Counted from the first letter of the stretch, positions 15,821-24,352 are shown. The stretch: DNA of 36,001 bases from an uncultured Lachnospiraceae bacterium (GCA_910586585.1 CAJUKA010000039.1:1-36001); one strand, 5' to 3'. The notes: generated by a model not told the origin, from the sequence alone. Translations and numbers: made by a program.

Positions 15821-16753
15821 CTATGCTGCTTTTACCATCTGGTAGGCTTTGTCAATCATAGGATTTCCATCAATGGTACGCGCAAACAGATTTTCATTGT
15901 AGTTTGCTGTCCGGCGCAGCGGATCAGCGTGTGTCGCAAAGTCTGACACCGCATTGATAAAGCGGTATGCGTTAAAGCCTGTACGCTGCAGGTCGGGCGC
16001 ATCATAATAACGCTTTGTGAGATCTCTGCGGATCCTTGTAATATTCTTGTTCTGTACTGCTGTCGCATCTTCATCTAAAGGAAGAAGCTGTTCTATGTAT
16101 TCATTTAACTGTGCATCCGTAATTTTCTGCTTACGGAGCAGCTCAAACTCCTTCCCCAGATTTTCCATGTAGGCTTCTGCCATGAACAGCGTGTCCTTTG
16201 CCTCCTGAATCTTATCGCTTATATTTCCAGTGTGTATCATGGACCATGACCGTTTTGCAGTCTGTAAGGCAAGGTTCAGTGTGTTGTTGCACACCACTCT
16301 TACAGGTGTCAGCGCCACCTTGACCGCACCGCTTCCATCATGCGTATTCGAAAATACAAGATAGGGCGAGATTCTTTCACCGGAAATGATATATTCCCTT
16401 GGAAGCCGTGCAAGAAGCCATACCCTTCTTCCATCCTGCAAAGAGCCTGCTGTCTCGTAACGCACGCCGCTTCCGAGCAGTGTGTCCGTGAATGAGAATG
16501 CCTCCTGATTCTGGACAATTCTATAACGGTCACTGACCACGCCGAGCACTCTCCGGTCGCTGTCCCGGACATTTGCCTTGTAGCCTGTAATCACTTCTCC
16601 CTGATCGGTGAAGATCGGCTCCTGAAGTACCTGCCAGTCTAAACCTGCCAGACGTAATGCGTCCGCTGATGCAGGTGCCTCCTCCACCCTTGTGCCTAAT
16701 CCATGCCACGGTTTTTCTCTTGTGTAAAACATCGTTTCAACATTTGCTGCCAT
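15821..16753 (-). CDS. DUF932 phage/plasmid-like protein
   Basis: A 310-residue DUF932 (TIGR03299-like) protein. Recognisable parts are the N-terminal ETMFYTREKPWHGLGTRV, the WLLARLPREY segment and the long helix after CNNTLNLALQ. These proteins are widespread on phages, plasmids and integrative elements beside recombination genes; their activity is unknown. AAGGAGG lies 10 nt upstream of the ATG. It is the first gene of the YqaJ/Rad52 block; a 125-nt gap precedes YqaJ. Confidence 0.85.
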   Translation of the reverse strand: MAANVETMFYTREKPWHGLGTRVEEAPASADALRLAGLDWQVLQEPIFTDQGEVITGYKANVRDSDRRVLGVVSDRYRIVQNQEAFSFTDTLLGSGVRYETAGSLQDGRRVWLLARLPREYIISGERISPYLVFSNTHDGSGAVKVALTPVRVVCNNTLNLALQTAKRSWSMIHTGNISDKIQEAKDTLFMAEAYMENLGKEFELLRKQKITDAQLNEYIEQLLPLDEDATAVQNKNITRIRRDLTKRYYDAPDLQRTGFNAYRFINAVSDFATHADPLRRTANYNENLFARTIDGNPMIDKAYQMVKAA

Positions 16754-16866
16754 AAGTTTTGCCTCCTTCTTTGGTTTCCTGATTTGTTTTGTTTTCTGAC
16801 CGGATCTGGTTCCACGGGTACTGTATCTGTTTCATCAGATTCTGCTGGCAGCTTCCACACAAAGAA

Positions 16867-16888
16867 GGAGAACCCCGAAAGGTTCTCC
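16867..16888 (-). promoter_or_regulatory. Leader hairpin upstream of the DUF932 operon
   Basis: The 351-nt gap 16754-17104 holds an 8-bp perfect stem, GGAGAACC (16867-16874) with GGTTCTCC (16881-16888), closed by CCGAAA. Outer bases CACA/TGTG can extend it. No U-tract follows on the minus strand, so an attenuator or mRNA-stabilising stem is likelier than a terminator. A potential 18-codon leader frame (MGEPFGVLL...) spans it, but has no clear ribosome binding site. The rest of the gap (16970-17104) is AT-rich and should contain the operon promoter; I cannot place it with confidence. Confidence 0.45.
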
Positions 16889-17104
16889 CATCTGTGTTCT
16901 CTGTATTATTTTCTTTTCTGCCTGAATCATGGAAACGACGGCTGGTCGTGGAATATATGCGGTCTATGTAAACTGCTTACACTCTTATAATATATAATTG
17001 AAACTTTTGAGTTTTACATAAACAACATTTATTTTCTTTCATCTCAAATATAAGTACATCTCCTACTCAAACAGCTCTAAAACCATAATTGTCCTTCAAA
17101 CAAA

Positions 17105-17377
17105 TTACTCTTGAACCAAAATATCAACATCTTCCAATAATTCATTTGCTATTATAATACGCAGAAGTTCCTGTATACCTATTAGTTCTTCTAAAATCTT
17201 TTCATTCTTATCAGATACTTCCTCAATTTCTTTTTTGAAATCCAAGTTCATTTTATCAATTTGCTGTTGTACCTTAGATATTCTATCACATAATTTTTCA
17301 TATTGTCCATTCCTTTTATTCCCCACTTTTTTAACCTCTTTCTGTACCTTTTTTTCTTTAACTATTTGAAAATCCAT
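17105..17377 (-). CDS. Small coiled-coil protein, last gene of the dynamin operon
   Basis: A 90-residue protein with a basic N-terminus (KEKKVQKEVKKVGNKRNGQ) and a continuous coiled coil from about residue 25 to 85 (ISKVQQQIDKMNLDF, EILEELIGIQELLRIIIANELLEDV). No catalytic or membrane motif. It follows the 252-aa gene after 4 nt. It probably acts as an assembly or scaffold factor for its operon partners; this is inferred only from size, fold and position. Confidence 0.6.
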   Translation of the reverse strand: MDFQIVKEKKVQKEVKKVGNKRNGQYEKLCDRISKVQQQIDKMNLDFKKEIEEVSDKNEKILEELIGIQELLRIIIANELLEDVDILVQE

Positions 17378-17381
17378 AATG

Positions 17382-18140
17382 TTACACTGCCTCTTCTAAA
17401 TTTTTTCGAACCTCATTCACTGCTGCCAGAATAATTAAAGGAGCTACACAGCTTTTTTCCTTGTCTTTCTCATCCAACAAATCCTTTTTGCAAAGATTAT
17501 CAATGAAACTCTTAGCATTCATCAATTCATTTTCCTGCTCATCTAACACGGCATTTAAGTACTCCTCAATCTCTTCCATCTGATCGTTAATTGACTGCCG
17601 CACAGATTTTGATAGATTATCCGAAGCTTCATTGATTACTTTTCGAGTAAACTTACTCATTGCCTCTTTCTTTTCTGTTCCTGAGTCCATTTTTAAAATT
17701 TTTAAACATTCTGCGTCATCAAGTGACATTCTTCTTGCAAGTGGATTTTTAATACTCCCCGAAATTTCCCTCTCAATTCTTTTTCTTCCGTTATTTAGTG
17801 CTGCCTTATTATAGCCTTTTCCAAGCCCCTCCTCCACTGTCTCTATGAGCCATTCATAAAACTGCTCAACTTCACGAATATACGCATGCTCCATTGACGT
17901 CGCCTGTTTAAAATATCCTTCTGAGAACTCTGATAGCGTATCACTTAACCTGGCTGTCATATTAATGTTAGCTTCTGTTTTATCATATGATTTTTCAGAA
18001 GCAATTTTCTCGGTACAAAAATCTTGAATTTCTGAGCCAACATCCATTAAAAAAGTACTTCCCGTGGTAGTTCCAACCCATTCTACTGCTCCACCAATTG
18101 CCCTTCCAATTGCTCTTCCAATTTTCCCAAACCACCCCAT
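17382..18140 (-). CDS. Helical protein with amphipathic N-terminus, paralogue B
   Basis: A 252-residue helical protein. Its first 22 residues (GWFGKIGRAIGRAIGGAVEWVG) form a cationic, glycine-spaced amphipathic helix like those that insert in membranes. The middle carries the segment RMSLDDAECLKIL..GTEKKEAMSKF (about 137-162), which clearly matches RVSLDNVECGNIM..GTKKEKAMSEF in the neighbouring 243-aa protein. The two are therefore paralogues. The C-terminus has a mildly hydrophobic patch (CVAPLIILAAV). It starts 2 nt after the 243-aa gene ends. A role as a membrane-acting partner of the GTPase is inferred. Confidence 0.65.
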   Translation of the reverse strand: MGWFGKIGRAIGRAIGGAVEWVGTTTGSTFLMDVGSEIQDFCTEKIASEKSYDKTEANINMTARLSDTLSEFSEGYFKQATSMEHAYIREVEQFYEWLIETVEEGLGKGYNKAALNNGRKRIEREISGSIKNPLARRMSLDDAECLKILKMDSGTEKKEAMSKFTRKVINEASDNLSKSVRQSINDQMEEIEEYLNAVLDEQENELMNAKSFIDNLCKKDLLDEKDKEKSCVAPLIILAAVNEVRKNLEEAV

Positions 18141-18142
18141 TT

Positions 18143-18874
18143 TTACACCTCTCCCATAATACTTTCAGTTAAACCACAGATATCTAAAACAAACTCTGAC
18201 TGCGCTACTACTTTTTCAGCTGTTTCCTGATAATTATCAGCACTAATAACTTCAATATCCCTTAAATTTTTCTCAATAAGATTTTGAAGATGCTCCACAA
18301 CTCCTATGACTTCTTCCTCAACCTCATCATAAATTTCTTCTATACTTTCCTTAAAATCAGTAAAATAATCAGCAACTGCCTCTCTAATCGTAAGGTTCAA
18401 AAATTCTGACATCGCCTTTTCTTTTTTCGTACCTGGAAGCATTTTCATAATATTACCACATTCTACATTATCTAAAGAAACTCTCTTTGAAATCTCACAA
18501 TCAATCCTCCCATTAATACTTGTCGCAATCTTATCTATTTTTTTCTCTATCCGTGATATCCTTATTCCATACATAGACACTTTATCGCGATTTTCAAATA
18601 AGACACTTTTTAATTCTTCAATATAAAAGTTTATTTCTTCATTTGCAGCATTTTCAATTTCAACTGCTTTTATATGTACTTGCTCTTTAAAATCAGCAAA
18701 AATCTCTATTATATGTTCAATATCATCTATTGATGACTTCTTATCAACAGAATCTACTTTTGCGGCAGCCTTAGCTGGTATCATTGAAACAATATTCCAT
18801 AACACTTTTGCGGCTTTAATTACTTTATCTATTATTCCACCAGCAGATGGGAAAGGCATTGTTGTCTTATTCAT
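18143..18874 (-). CDS. Helical protein with amphipathic N-terminus, paralogue A
   Basis: A 243-residue helical, acidic protein. The N-terminus (GGIIDKVIKAAKVLWNIVSM) is a hydrophobic-amphipathic helix. The rest is long helices (residues 50-230) with the conserved block RVSLDNVECGNIMKMLPGTK shared with the 252-aa neighbour. No enzyme motif. The start has a GGGGG-type site (GTGGGGGATTATATATG). It follows the dynamin gene after 18 nt. Two adjacent paralogues next to a dynamin GTPase suggest a heteromeric membrane coat or pore; unproven. Confidence 0.65.
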   Translation of the reverse strand: MNKTTMPFPSAGGIIDKVIKAAKVLWNIVSMIPAKAAAKVDSVDKKSSIDDIEHIIEIFADFKEQVHIKAVEIENAANEEINFYIEELKSVLFENRDKVSMYGIRISRIEKKIDKIATSINGRIDCEISKRVSLDNVECGNIMKMLPGTKKEKAMSEFLNLTIREAVADYFTDFKESIEEIYDEVEEEVIGVVEHLQNLIEKNLRDIEVISADNYQETAEKVVAQSEFVLDICGLTESIMGEV

Positions 18875-18892
18875 ATATAATCCCCCACAATA

Positions 18893-20344
18893 TTAATTCA
18901 AATTCTTAATTGCTTTCTCTAACGCATCAGCCCTTTGTGTTGTCACAGTTTTGAGTTTTTTCAATAAAGCATCCAATTCCTTTTTATCTTGTTCTGCTTC
19001 TTGATATTTCTTATTATATTCTTCCTGTTTCTTGCGAATTTCCTCTATCCCATTTTTACTGGCTTCAATAAGTTCCTTTTGAGCTTTTTCAATATTCTTC
19101 AAGGTTTCTCTAATGGAATCCTCACATAAAGAATATGAATTTTTAATATCATCTATTAACAACTCCTTATATCTATCAACAATTTCTTGCTGCATTTTAT
19201 TTTTCAATCGCTCAATTTGTGTAAAATCCAGCAATTCATGATAATGTTCATTAATATCCTTAATCCTGAACTTTCTGACAATCGAATCTAAATCCCAATA
19301 TTTATCACTACCATCTGTGATTTCATTATATTGTCGCAACAATGTATATAAATATGCTGAAACAGGAATCAAATTTTTCTCCGCTAATCTCAAATCACCA
19401 TATGCAGATTTTCCTTTAAGATATTTCAACCACTCATTACACTGTTCTTTCCAATTTTCCTTTGGTCTGTTTAATGTATCAATTTGTGTTGCTATTATAT
19501 AAACTTTTTCTGGATTATACCTTGTATTACTAAATACACTGGAAATTGTATTTAATTCCGAGCCTGTAAGTGCATCTGACTTTACACAAACCAAAACTGC
19601 ATTCGCTCTATTAATATAGTCTCTTGTTATATTAGATCTATATTCTACAACATCATCCAACCCCGGTGTGTCTACTAAGACTATGCCCTCTGGAAGCTGA
19701 AAATCTTTAAGACCTACTTCAACTTCTTTCACAAAATAATGACACGCTGATTTTGAAGAAGTCCATTTTTGAATTTCTTCGACTAACTCATCCTGACTAT
19801 TACATATAAACTCTTGTTCATTTTTATCCAACCACTTGTTCTTTTCTTCTTCTGCATTTAGATTTTTATACTCCTCAAGAAATACTTCTGCTTTAGAATC
19901 TTCTGCACTCTTCCATAATTTATCCCATTCATTCTTCTGAAAAAAAGATACTTTTATGTAATTACTTTCACCCTTTTTAAATTTTGTCAATGATGCAGTC
20001 TCAGGTGTAACCTTTGTTGACGCATACTCATAACCTAATAATGCGTTTATAAGTGTTGACTTCCCTGCCTTAATAGCACCAACCAAGGCTATGTGAAACT
20101 CTGCATTTCCACATTTCTTCAAAAAAGTTTCAATATCTTTAAACATTTTGTTTGTAATTTGCTTTTTTATTCCTTCAGAGCTGAGAATCTTGTTGATCCT
20201 TATCATTTTTGATGCATACTTTTGCACAGTTACATCCCATAAATATGCATTATTGTTGATCTTCTCATTAGCTATTTTCTTTAGATTCTCATATTTTGTC
20301 TCGTATTCTTTTTTCACTTCTTCATTTGAAAATTCCATAATCAT
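18893..20344 (-). CDS. Dynamin-like GTPase
   Basis: A 483-residue large GTPase of the bacterial dynamin superfamily. P-loop GAIKAGKST is at residues 89-97, switch I threonines in VTPETAS (112-118), G3 DTPG (225-228), a G4-like TQID (286-289; usually T/NKxD) and PVSA (327-330). A helical bundle precedes the G domain (1-75), and a lysine/glutamate coiled coil ends the protein (about 425-483). No transmembrane paddle is visible, so membrane contact may come from the neighbouring proteins. AGGAG with 7 nt spacing supports the first ATG. The length is at the short end for bacterial dynamins. It probably remodels or senses membranes in a GTP-dependent way. Confidence 0.85.
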   Translation of the reverse strand: MIMEFSNEEVKKEYETKYENLKKIANEKINNNAYLWDVTVQKYASKMIRINKILSSEGIKKQITNKMFKDIETFLKKCGNAEFHIALVGAIKAGKSTLINALLGYEYASTKVTPETASLTKFKKGESNYIKVSFFQKNEWDKLWKSAEDSKAEVFLEEYKNLNAEEEKNKWLDKNEQEFICNSQDELVEEIQKWTSSKSACHYFVKEVEVGLKDFQLPEGIVLVDTPGLDDVVEYRSNITRDYINRANAVLVCVKSDALTGSELNTISSVFSNTRYNPEKVYIIATQIDTLNRPKENWKEQCNEWLKYLKGKSAYGDLRLAEKNLIPVSAYLYTLLRQYNEITDGSDKYWDLDSIVRKFRIKDINEHYHELLDFTQIERLKNKMQQEIVDRYKELLIDDIKNSYSLCEDSIRETLKNIEKAQKELIEASKNGIEEIRKKQEEYNKKYQEAEQDKKELDALLKKLKTVTTQRADALEKAIKNLN

Positions 20345-20413
20345 ATTTTTCTCCTCACCACCGACATATCTAATAGGAAAATATTAATATACTGCTTTAA
20401 AATTCATCTATTC

Positions 20414-21448
20414 TTACCCTTGTAATCCCAAACTCCCTATAACCTGTCCAGACTCCCGTATTGTCCTGTCAACCTCCGTCCGGTTCACCTCATTCATTTC
20501 ATCAGCAGTTTCTGCTTTTTTCACCAAACTTACTTTACACATCTTGCGTAAAAGTCCTACAAGTAGTATTGAATTTTGCGTTGCTGTCTTTTCTTCTTCT
20601 GAAAAATCATTCCAATCTACCTTATGGAGCGTATAGACTGCATATGAAATCTTCCCAGTCATATCTGTATATGCTTTGTTTACTGCCTCTAAAGAAGTAA
20701 TATATGTCTTGGCTGTTCCTTTTAAATCATCCAGATAACTGCATATTTTATTAATTGTATCCTCAGCTTTTTTCATCTGAGCCCACGCCTCGTCCGCTTT
20801 ATCCGATAATTTGCTTCCAGTAACATTAAAAATCACACCTGCTGCAAGCAGTCCTACACCTAATGTTGCACCACCAAGCACAGCAGAACCTAAAGCCATT
20901 CCGCCACCACCTGCTGATAATGCACCCCCACCCAAAGCTGCAAGAGTGGCATTTGTGGCAGCCGCACCACTAAGTGATGCAATTGCTGTTCCTGTTGAAG
21001 CTGTCCCTAACGCCATCACCGCTGATGTCGTTGCGCCAGCAGCTGCGAAACCGCCAGCCGTACCTGCCGCCGCACCGCCAAGTCCTCCAAGCAAAACTCC
21101 TGCCCCAACCGATACTTCCTGCAATTCTTCTTTATTATATTTTGGAAGCTCCACTCCTTCTATTCTGATATCTTTAAACTTAGGACGATTTTGAATTTGT
21201 TCTATCATATCTGCAAACTTATCAAAACCGTTTAGTATATTCAGCTCCAAAATTCCCAGCTTATCCATTTCTTCATTTGTTGTCTTATTACAGCGTTCAA
21301 GTTTCTCATTGTTCCTTTTATGACGCTCTTCTGCATTTTTCATGGTATCGTTTGCCTCTTTCATTTTTGACGCACCAGAAATACCGCTCCCTACTCCTAC
21401 TACTCCAGCAATTGCAGCACCTACACCTAAAATAATTGGTAATGGCAT
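20414..21448 (-). CDS. Glycine/alanine-rich putative membrane protein
   Basis: A 344-residue protein with a hydrophobic Gly-rich start (PIILGVGAAIAGVVGVGSGI), a charged coiled-coil segment (about 28-100), a long Gly/Ala-rich hydrophobic core (about 115-212; repeated GGG and GxxxG spacing such as GGGALSAGGGGMALGSAVLG) and a helical C-terminus. Glycine-zipper cores of this type are common in pore-forming or membrane-inserting proteins. It lies 69 nt upstream of the dynamin gene and 3 nt after the YkgJ-type gene. I infer the membrane-active component of the operon; the alternative is a lipid-binding scaffold. Confidence 0.65.
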   Translation of the reverse strand: MPLPIILGVGAAIAGVVGVGSGISGASKMKEANDTMKNAEERHKRNNEKLERCNKTTNEEMDKLGILELNILNGFDKFADMIEQIQNRPKFKDIRIEGVELPKYNKEELQEVSVGAGVLLGGLGGAAAGTAGGFAAAGATTSAVMALGTASTGTAIASLSGAAATNATLAALGGGALSAGGGGMALGSAVLGGATLGVGLLAAGVIFNVTGSKLSDKADEAWAQMKKAEDTINKICSYLDDLKGTAKTYITSLEAVNKAYTDMTGKISYAVYTLHKVDWNDFSEEEKTATQNSILLVGLLRKMCKVSLVKKAETADEMNEVNRTEVDRTIRESGQVIGSLGLQG

Positions 21449-21451
21449 ATT

Positions 21452-21703
21452 TCATTCCTCCGATTTCTTTAGTTTTTTGCATATATCTTCATTCAATTGA
21501 TAATACTCTTCCAAACTCATATACTGACTAAAAAATAATTTGTAGCATTCATCAACTCTGCAAAGCAACGGTCGCTCATTATAGATTGAACACTCATTTC
21601 CCGATAAATATTTGCAGATACCATCCCCCCTGTCCAGATTTGAATACATTTCTGATTTATCAAGATTCCTGCAACAACAGCCACATTGGTCACATTGAAA
21701 CAT
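21452..21703 (-). CDS. YkgJ-type cysteine cluster protein
   Basis: An 83-residue protein with the zinc/iron-chelating YkgJ signature: CDQCGCCCR (residues 4-12), GICKYLSGNECSIY (29-42) and RPLLCRVDEC (44-53). Eight or more cysteines should bind a metal or Fe-S cluster. The family often carries out or supports protein modification or redox sensing, but the exact reaction is unknown. It lies 2 nt after the 438-aa gene and 3 nt before the Gly-rich membrane protein, tightly inside the dynamin operon. Confidence 0.8.
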   Translation of the reverse strand: MFQCDQCGCCCRNLDKSEMYSNLDRGDGICKYLSGNECSIYNERPLLCRVDECYKLFFSQYMSLEEYYQLNEDICKKLKKSEE

Positions 21704-21705
21704 AA

Positions 21706-23022
21706 CTAATCAAATATTAAAGTATTATTCCTACTTGACATAAACTCATCAAAGTCACCTTTCCAAGGTTTCTGTATACCAAGCCTGTCAAATGTATTCA
21801 ACAAAATCTGGTTCAGTTCTTTGTTTGTTTTCGCTGTTGTAAACACTTTCATAATCTCATTGTATTCTTCTGTTTCCTTCTTAAACGCTTCAATATCAAT
21901 TGCTTCCAGTTCATGCAAATATATGAGAAGAGCTTCATTGATGCGCTTGAACGCTTCAATATTCTTTTGCAGTGCATCTGTCAATCCAAGCCTGATGCAT
22001 ACTTCTTTCAACACAAGTGTCACAAATCTGAACCATGCAATGATATTCAAACGCATAAAGAACGCTAAAAAATTACCGCCTGAACGGATGCCTGCATCAA
22101 TCGCATCCATGATACAAAGCGTACCATTTCCAAATAACAGCATCACTCTTAAATCATCATGTTGATGTGTTGGGATACACTCCTTTAATGCTTTTCCATA
22201 TTGGAAGCGGCGGCGCAGCGCCCATATCAGGCGTATTGATAAATCCGTAATTATAACTGGTATGGCAGATGCCAGCCCAAACCTGAAATCATATCCTTCC
22301 TGAAATGCCCGCACTGCAATTGTCGCAAGATCCTGCCGGTCCTGTCCTACACGAAAAGAACCAAATTTACAGAACTGGAAAAGTTCATAAAAAGGGATTA
22401 CGACACCTGCTCCTCTTCCTGAATTTCCCCTGCTTCCTGAACTTCCCGCTATATCAGACATAATATGCCCAAACCAATTAGCAATTCCACAGAACAGTTT
22501 TGCTACAAAATTTCCTCCCTGCAGTTCATATGTATCGCTTCTAATTGTTACTAACTGTCCATCTGCGATAAATGATGAGGTGGAAGTAAACTGGTTCAGC
22601 AATGAGAAAAATAACCCTACAAGATCCGGTGAATGAGACAGAGACATCATATGATGATTTCTTGTAGACATATCAAATAAATTCTCTACATCGGCGGAAT
22701 GCCGCTGGTCATAATTTACCTTAAACTGTTTTTCCAAAAAACCAATTGCACTGGCAGGATTCCCCTGCTGACCATCTCTTGGATTCCATCCCGAAGCCTT
22801 CGCAAAACCCATCACAGCATTATCTACCTGTTTATCCGTCCAATTTCCTAATGTACTACTCTTTGGCGCACCTACGAGAAAGATATCTATCATCCCGCCA
22901 ACAGCCCCACAGGCAACTGCCGCCAAGTAGTCGTATTTATCACACTGATCTTTACTTTTTAAAAGTTTCCGATTATCCTCCGAAACTTCTATTATTGAAT
23001 GATTTTCATTCATTATACCCAC
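21706..23022 (-). CDS. 438-residue putative membrane protein, first gene of the dynamin operon
   Basis: The start is GTG 23022, because AGGAGG lies 5 nt upstream; an ATG three codons later is too far from it. Hydrophobic segments occur near residues 30-50 (YLAAVACGAVGGMIDIFLVGA), 250-270 (GLASAIPVIITDLSIRLIW) and 300-345 (LLFGNGTLCIMDAIDAG..FLAFFMRLNIIAWF). A glycine-rich loop (GSSGSRGNSGRGAG, about 190-205) and a motif GGNFVAKLFCGIANWFGH lie between. The C-terminus is helical and charged. I know no function; the conserved-looking glycine-rich loop and membrane segments suggest a channel, sensor or lipid enzyme. Confidence 0.65.
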   Translation of the reverse strand: MGIMNENHSIIEVSEDNRKLLKSKDQCDKYDYLAAVACGAVGGMIDIFLVGAPKSSTLGNWTDKQVDNAVMGFAKASGWNPRDGQQGNPASAIGFLEKQFKVNYDQRHSADVENLFDMSTRNHHMMSLSHSPDLVGLFFSLLNQFTSTSSFIADGQLVTIRSDTYELQGGNFVAKLFCGIANWFGHIMSDIAGSSGSRGNSGRGAGVVIPFYELFQFCKFGSFRVGQDRQDLATIAVRAFQEGYDFRFGLASAIPVIITDLSIRLIWALRRRFQYGKALKECIPTHQHDDLRVMLLFGNGTLCIMDAIDAGIRSGGNFLAFFMRLNIIAWFRFVTLVLKEVCIRLGLTDALQKNIEAFKRINEALLIYLHELEAIDIEAFKKETEEYNEIMKVFTTAKTNKELNQILLNTFDRLGIQKPWKGDFDEFMSSRNNTLIFD

Positions 23023-23066
23023 TATATCCTCCTCATACGCTTCTTAATATTTCAAATAAAAAAGTG

Positions 23067-23095
23067 ATTCTATAATCGAAAGCTGAATTTAACAA
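23067..23095 (-). promoter_or_regulatory. Promoter of the dynamin operon
   Basis: On the minus strand TTGTTA (23095-23090) and TAGAAT (23072-23067) are spaced 17 bp apart, close to sigma-A consensus, about 45 nt upstream of the GTG start. It lies in the 104-nt gap after the WYL gene, so the six structural genes and the coiled-coil gene can be transcribed apart from the regulator. Confidence 0.45.
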
Positions 23096-23126
23096 GATAC
23101 TTTTATGCGAATATTTTTGCCCTATT

Positions 23127-24104
23127 CTAAACCACTGTATATTCCTGTATATTATCCCCCTGACTCCGCACCCACATATCAATGCCTTTCCCGAATACCT
23201 CCGCTTCTATCAAATACACTCCATCTTCCTCACTCACAATCCTTGCTGTAGGCAGACGGTCAAGAACCAGCTCTACAGACATTCCTGTATATTGAAACCT
23301 GACTTTTTGAAGTCTGCCGCCAAACATAAACTGAATGCGTTTTCGAAACTCTCCCTCCTCGAACCTGTTTGCATAAGGTATTCTAAAGTGTTCGTCCAGA
23401 ACTTCCAGTTCTCTGATACGGTCAATGCGATATATTGTCGGAAAAATATCATCAGGATTCTCAAATGCTTCCTCTTTGTTAATATCTTCGATAAATCCCA
23501 CTAAATAGAAATAATACTCAGAAAACAGTATTGCCAGTGGTTCCAGTTTGCGCTCCACGGTCGCATTTCCCTTTACTTTACCGTATTTTATCCGAATAAC
23601 GCGGCTCTCCCGGATTGCTTTGCTTAATGGTGTCAGCTTATCCAGAAATACCTTATGATGGCGCAGTTCTACATAATGAAACCGCTCATTTCTCAGCATA
23701 TCATTGATGGATGCCCTGTCCTCACGCGGAATGCAGTTCTCAATAAGCTTGTCCAGTATATTTGCCATTTCATCTTTGGTAAATGCACGGCTTTCCAGAA
23801 GAATTTTACTGATTGCGAGCACTTCATTATTAGAAAGCCTTGACTGTGCTTCCTTTTTGAAACAATACCCTTTCTCATGATAATCGTAAACCAGCAATTC
23901 TGTAGCCTTGTTCTGCTTCTCATTTTTGGGCTTTATATAGCTGCAGTGCATAAAATTCCTGATATCATCCAGATCCCTTTGAATTGTCTTTTCATTTACC
24001 CCCATCCGTTCAGCCAGCTCACTCTTTTTCAGAATCTGCCCCTGTAACAGTCTTGAGTATATGTATAAGATGCGGTTTGCTTTATCCATTTGTTCCTCAC
24101 CCAT
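23127..24104 (-). CDS. WYL-domain transcriptional regulator
   Basis: A 325-residue regulator. Residues 6-60 form an HTH_11/DeoR-like winged helix (RILYIYSRLLQGQILKKSELAERMGVNEKTIQRDLDDIRNF). A WYL domain covers about 155-235 (IRIKYGKVKGNATVERKLEPLAILFSEYYFYLVGFIED), followed by a WCX-type C-terminal domain. AAGGAGG with 6 nt spacing sets the start at MGEEQMDK. WYL proteins sense ligands, in some cases nucleic acids or nucleotides, and control many phage-defence loci such as BREX and CBASS (BrxR, CapW). It is immediately upstream of, and co-directional with, the dynamin operon, so it probably represses it. Confidence 0.85.
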   Translation of the reverse strand: MGEEQMDKANRILYIYSRLLQGQILKKSELAERMGVNEKTIQRDLDDIRNFMHCSYIKPKNEKQNKATELLVYDYHEKGYCFKKEAQSRLSNNEVLAISKILLESRAFTKDEMANILDKLIENCIPREDRASINDMLRNERFHYVELRHHKVFLDKLTPLSKAIRESRVIRIKYGKVKGNATVERKLEPLAILFSEYYFYLVGFIEDINKEEAFENPDDIFPTIYRIDRIRELEVLDEHFRIPYANRFEEGEFRKRIQFMFGGRLQKVRFQYTGMSVELVLDRLPTARIVSEEDGVYLIEAEVFGKGIDMWVRSQGDNIQEYTVV

Positions 24105-24114
24105 AAGTTTCCTC

Positions 24115-24152
24115 CTTTCTTCTTTCTTCTTTCTTCTTTCTTCTTTCTTCTT
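24115..24152. repeat. Heptanucleotide tandem repeat in the WYL gene leader
   Basis: Five perfect copies of CTTTCTT (24115-24149) plus a partial copy (24150-24152). On the WYL gene strand this reads AAGAAAG repeats that run straight into the AAGGAGG ribosome binding site (24111-24117). Slippage would change leader length or spacing and possibly translation efficiency, so this is a potential phase-variable or tunable element controlling the regulator. Confidence 0.8.
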
Positions 24153-24352
24153 AGTATACGCATGCTGTTGAATGTATTGTCTATATCTATAAATTTCTTC
24201 TATATATTTTTATAAATACTATATTTATTTTATCACTATTATACTACATAATCAAACCTTTTTAGTAGGTTTTTTACAAAAAACAATACTATTTAATGCG
24301 TTATGAGATACAATTTTTCATCATAAACTATAAGTTGGAGGTTTAGTAACAC

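Noticed and set aside
16754..17104. Possible cysteine-containing frame (CGSCQQNLMKQ) running into the DUF932 start
   Set aside because: It lacks a start with a ribosome binding site and passes through the leader hairpin and the DUF932 site out of frame.
20811..21194. Plus-strand Pro/Ala-rich open frame opposite the Gly-rich membrane protein
   Set aside because: It arises from reading the complement of Gly/Ala codons; it has no ribosome binding site and lies inside a well-supported operon.
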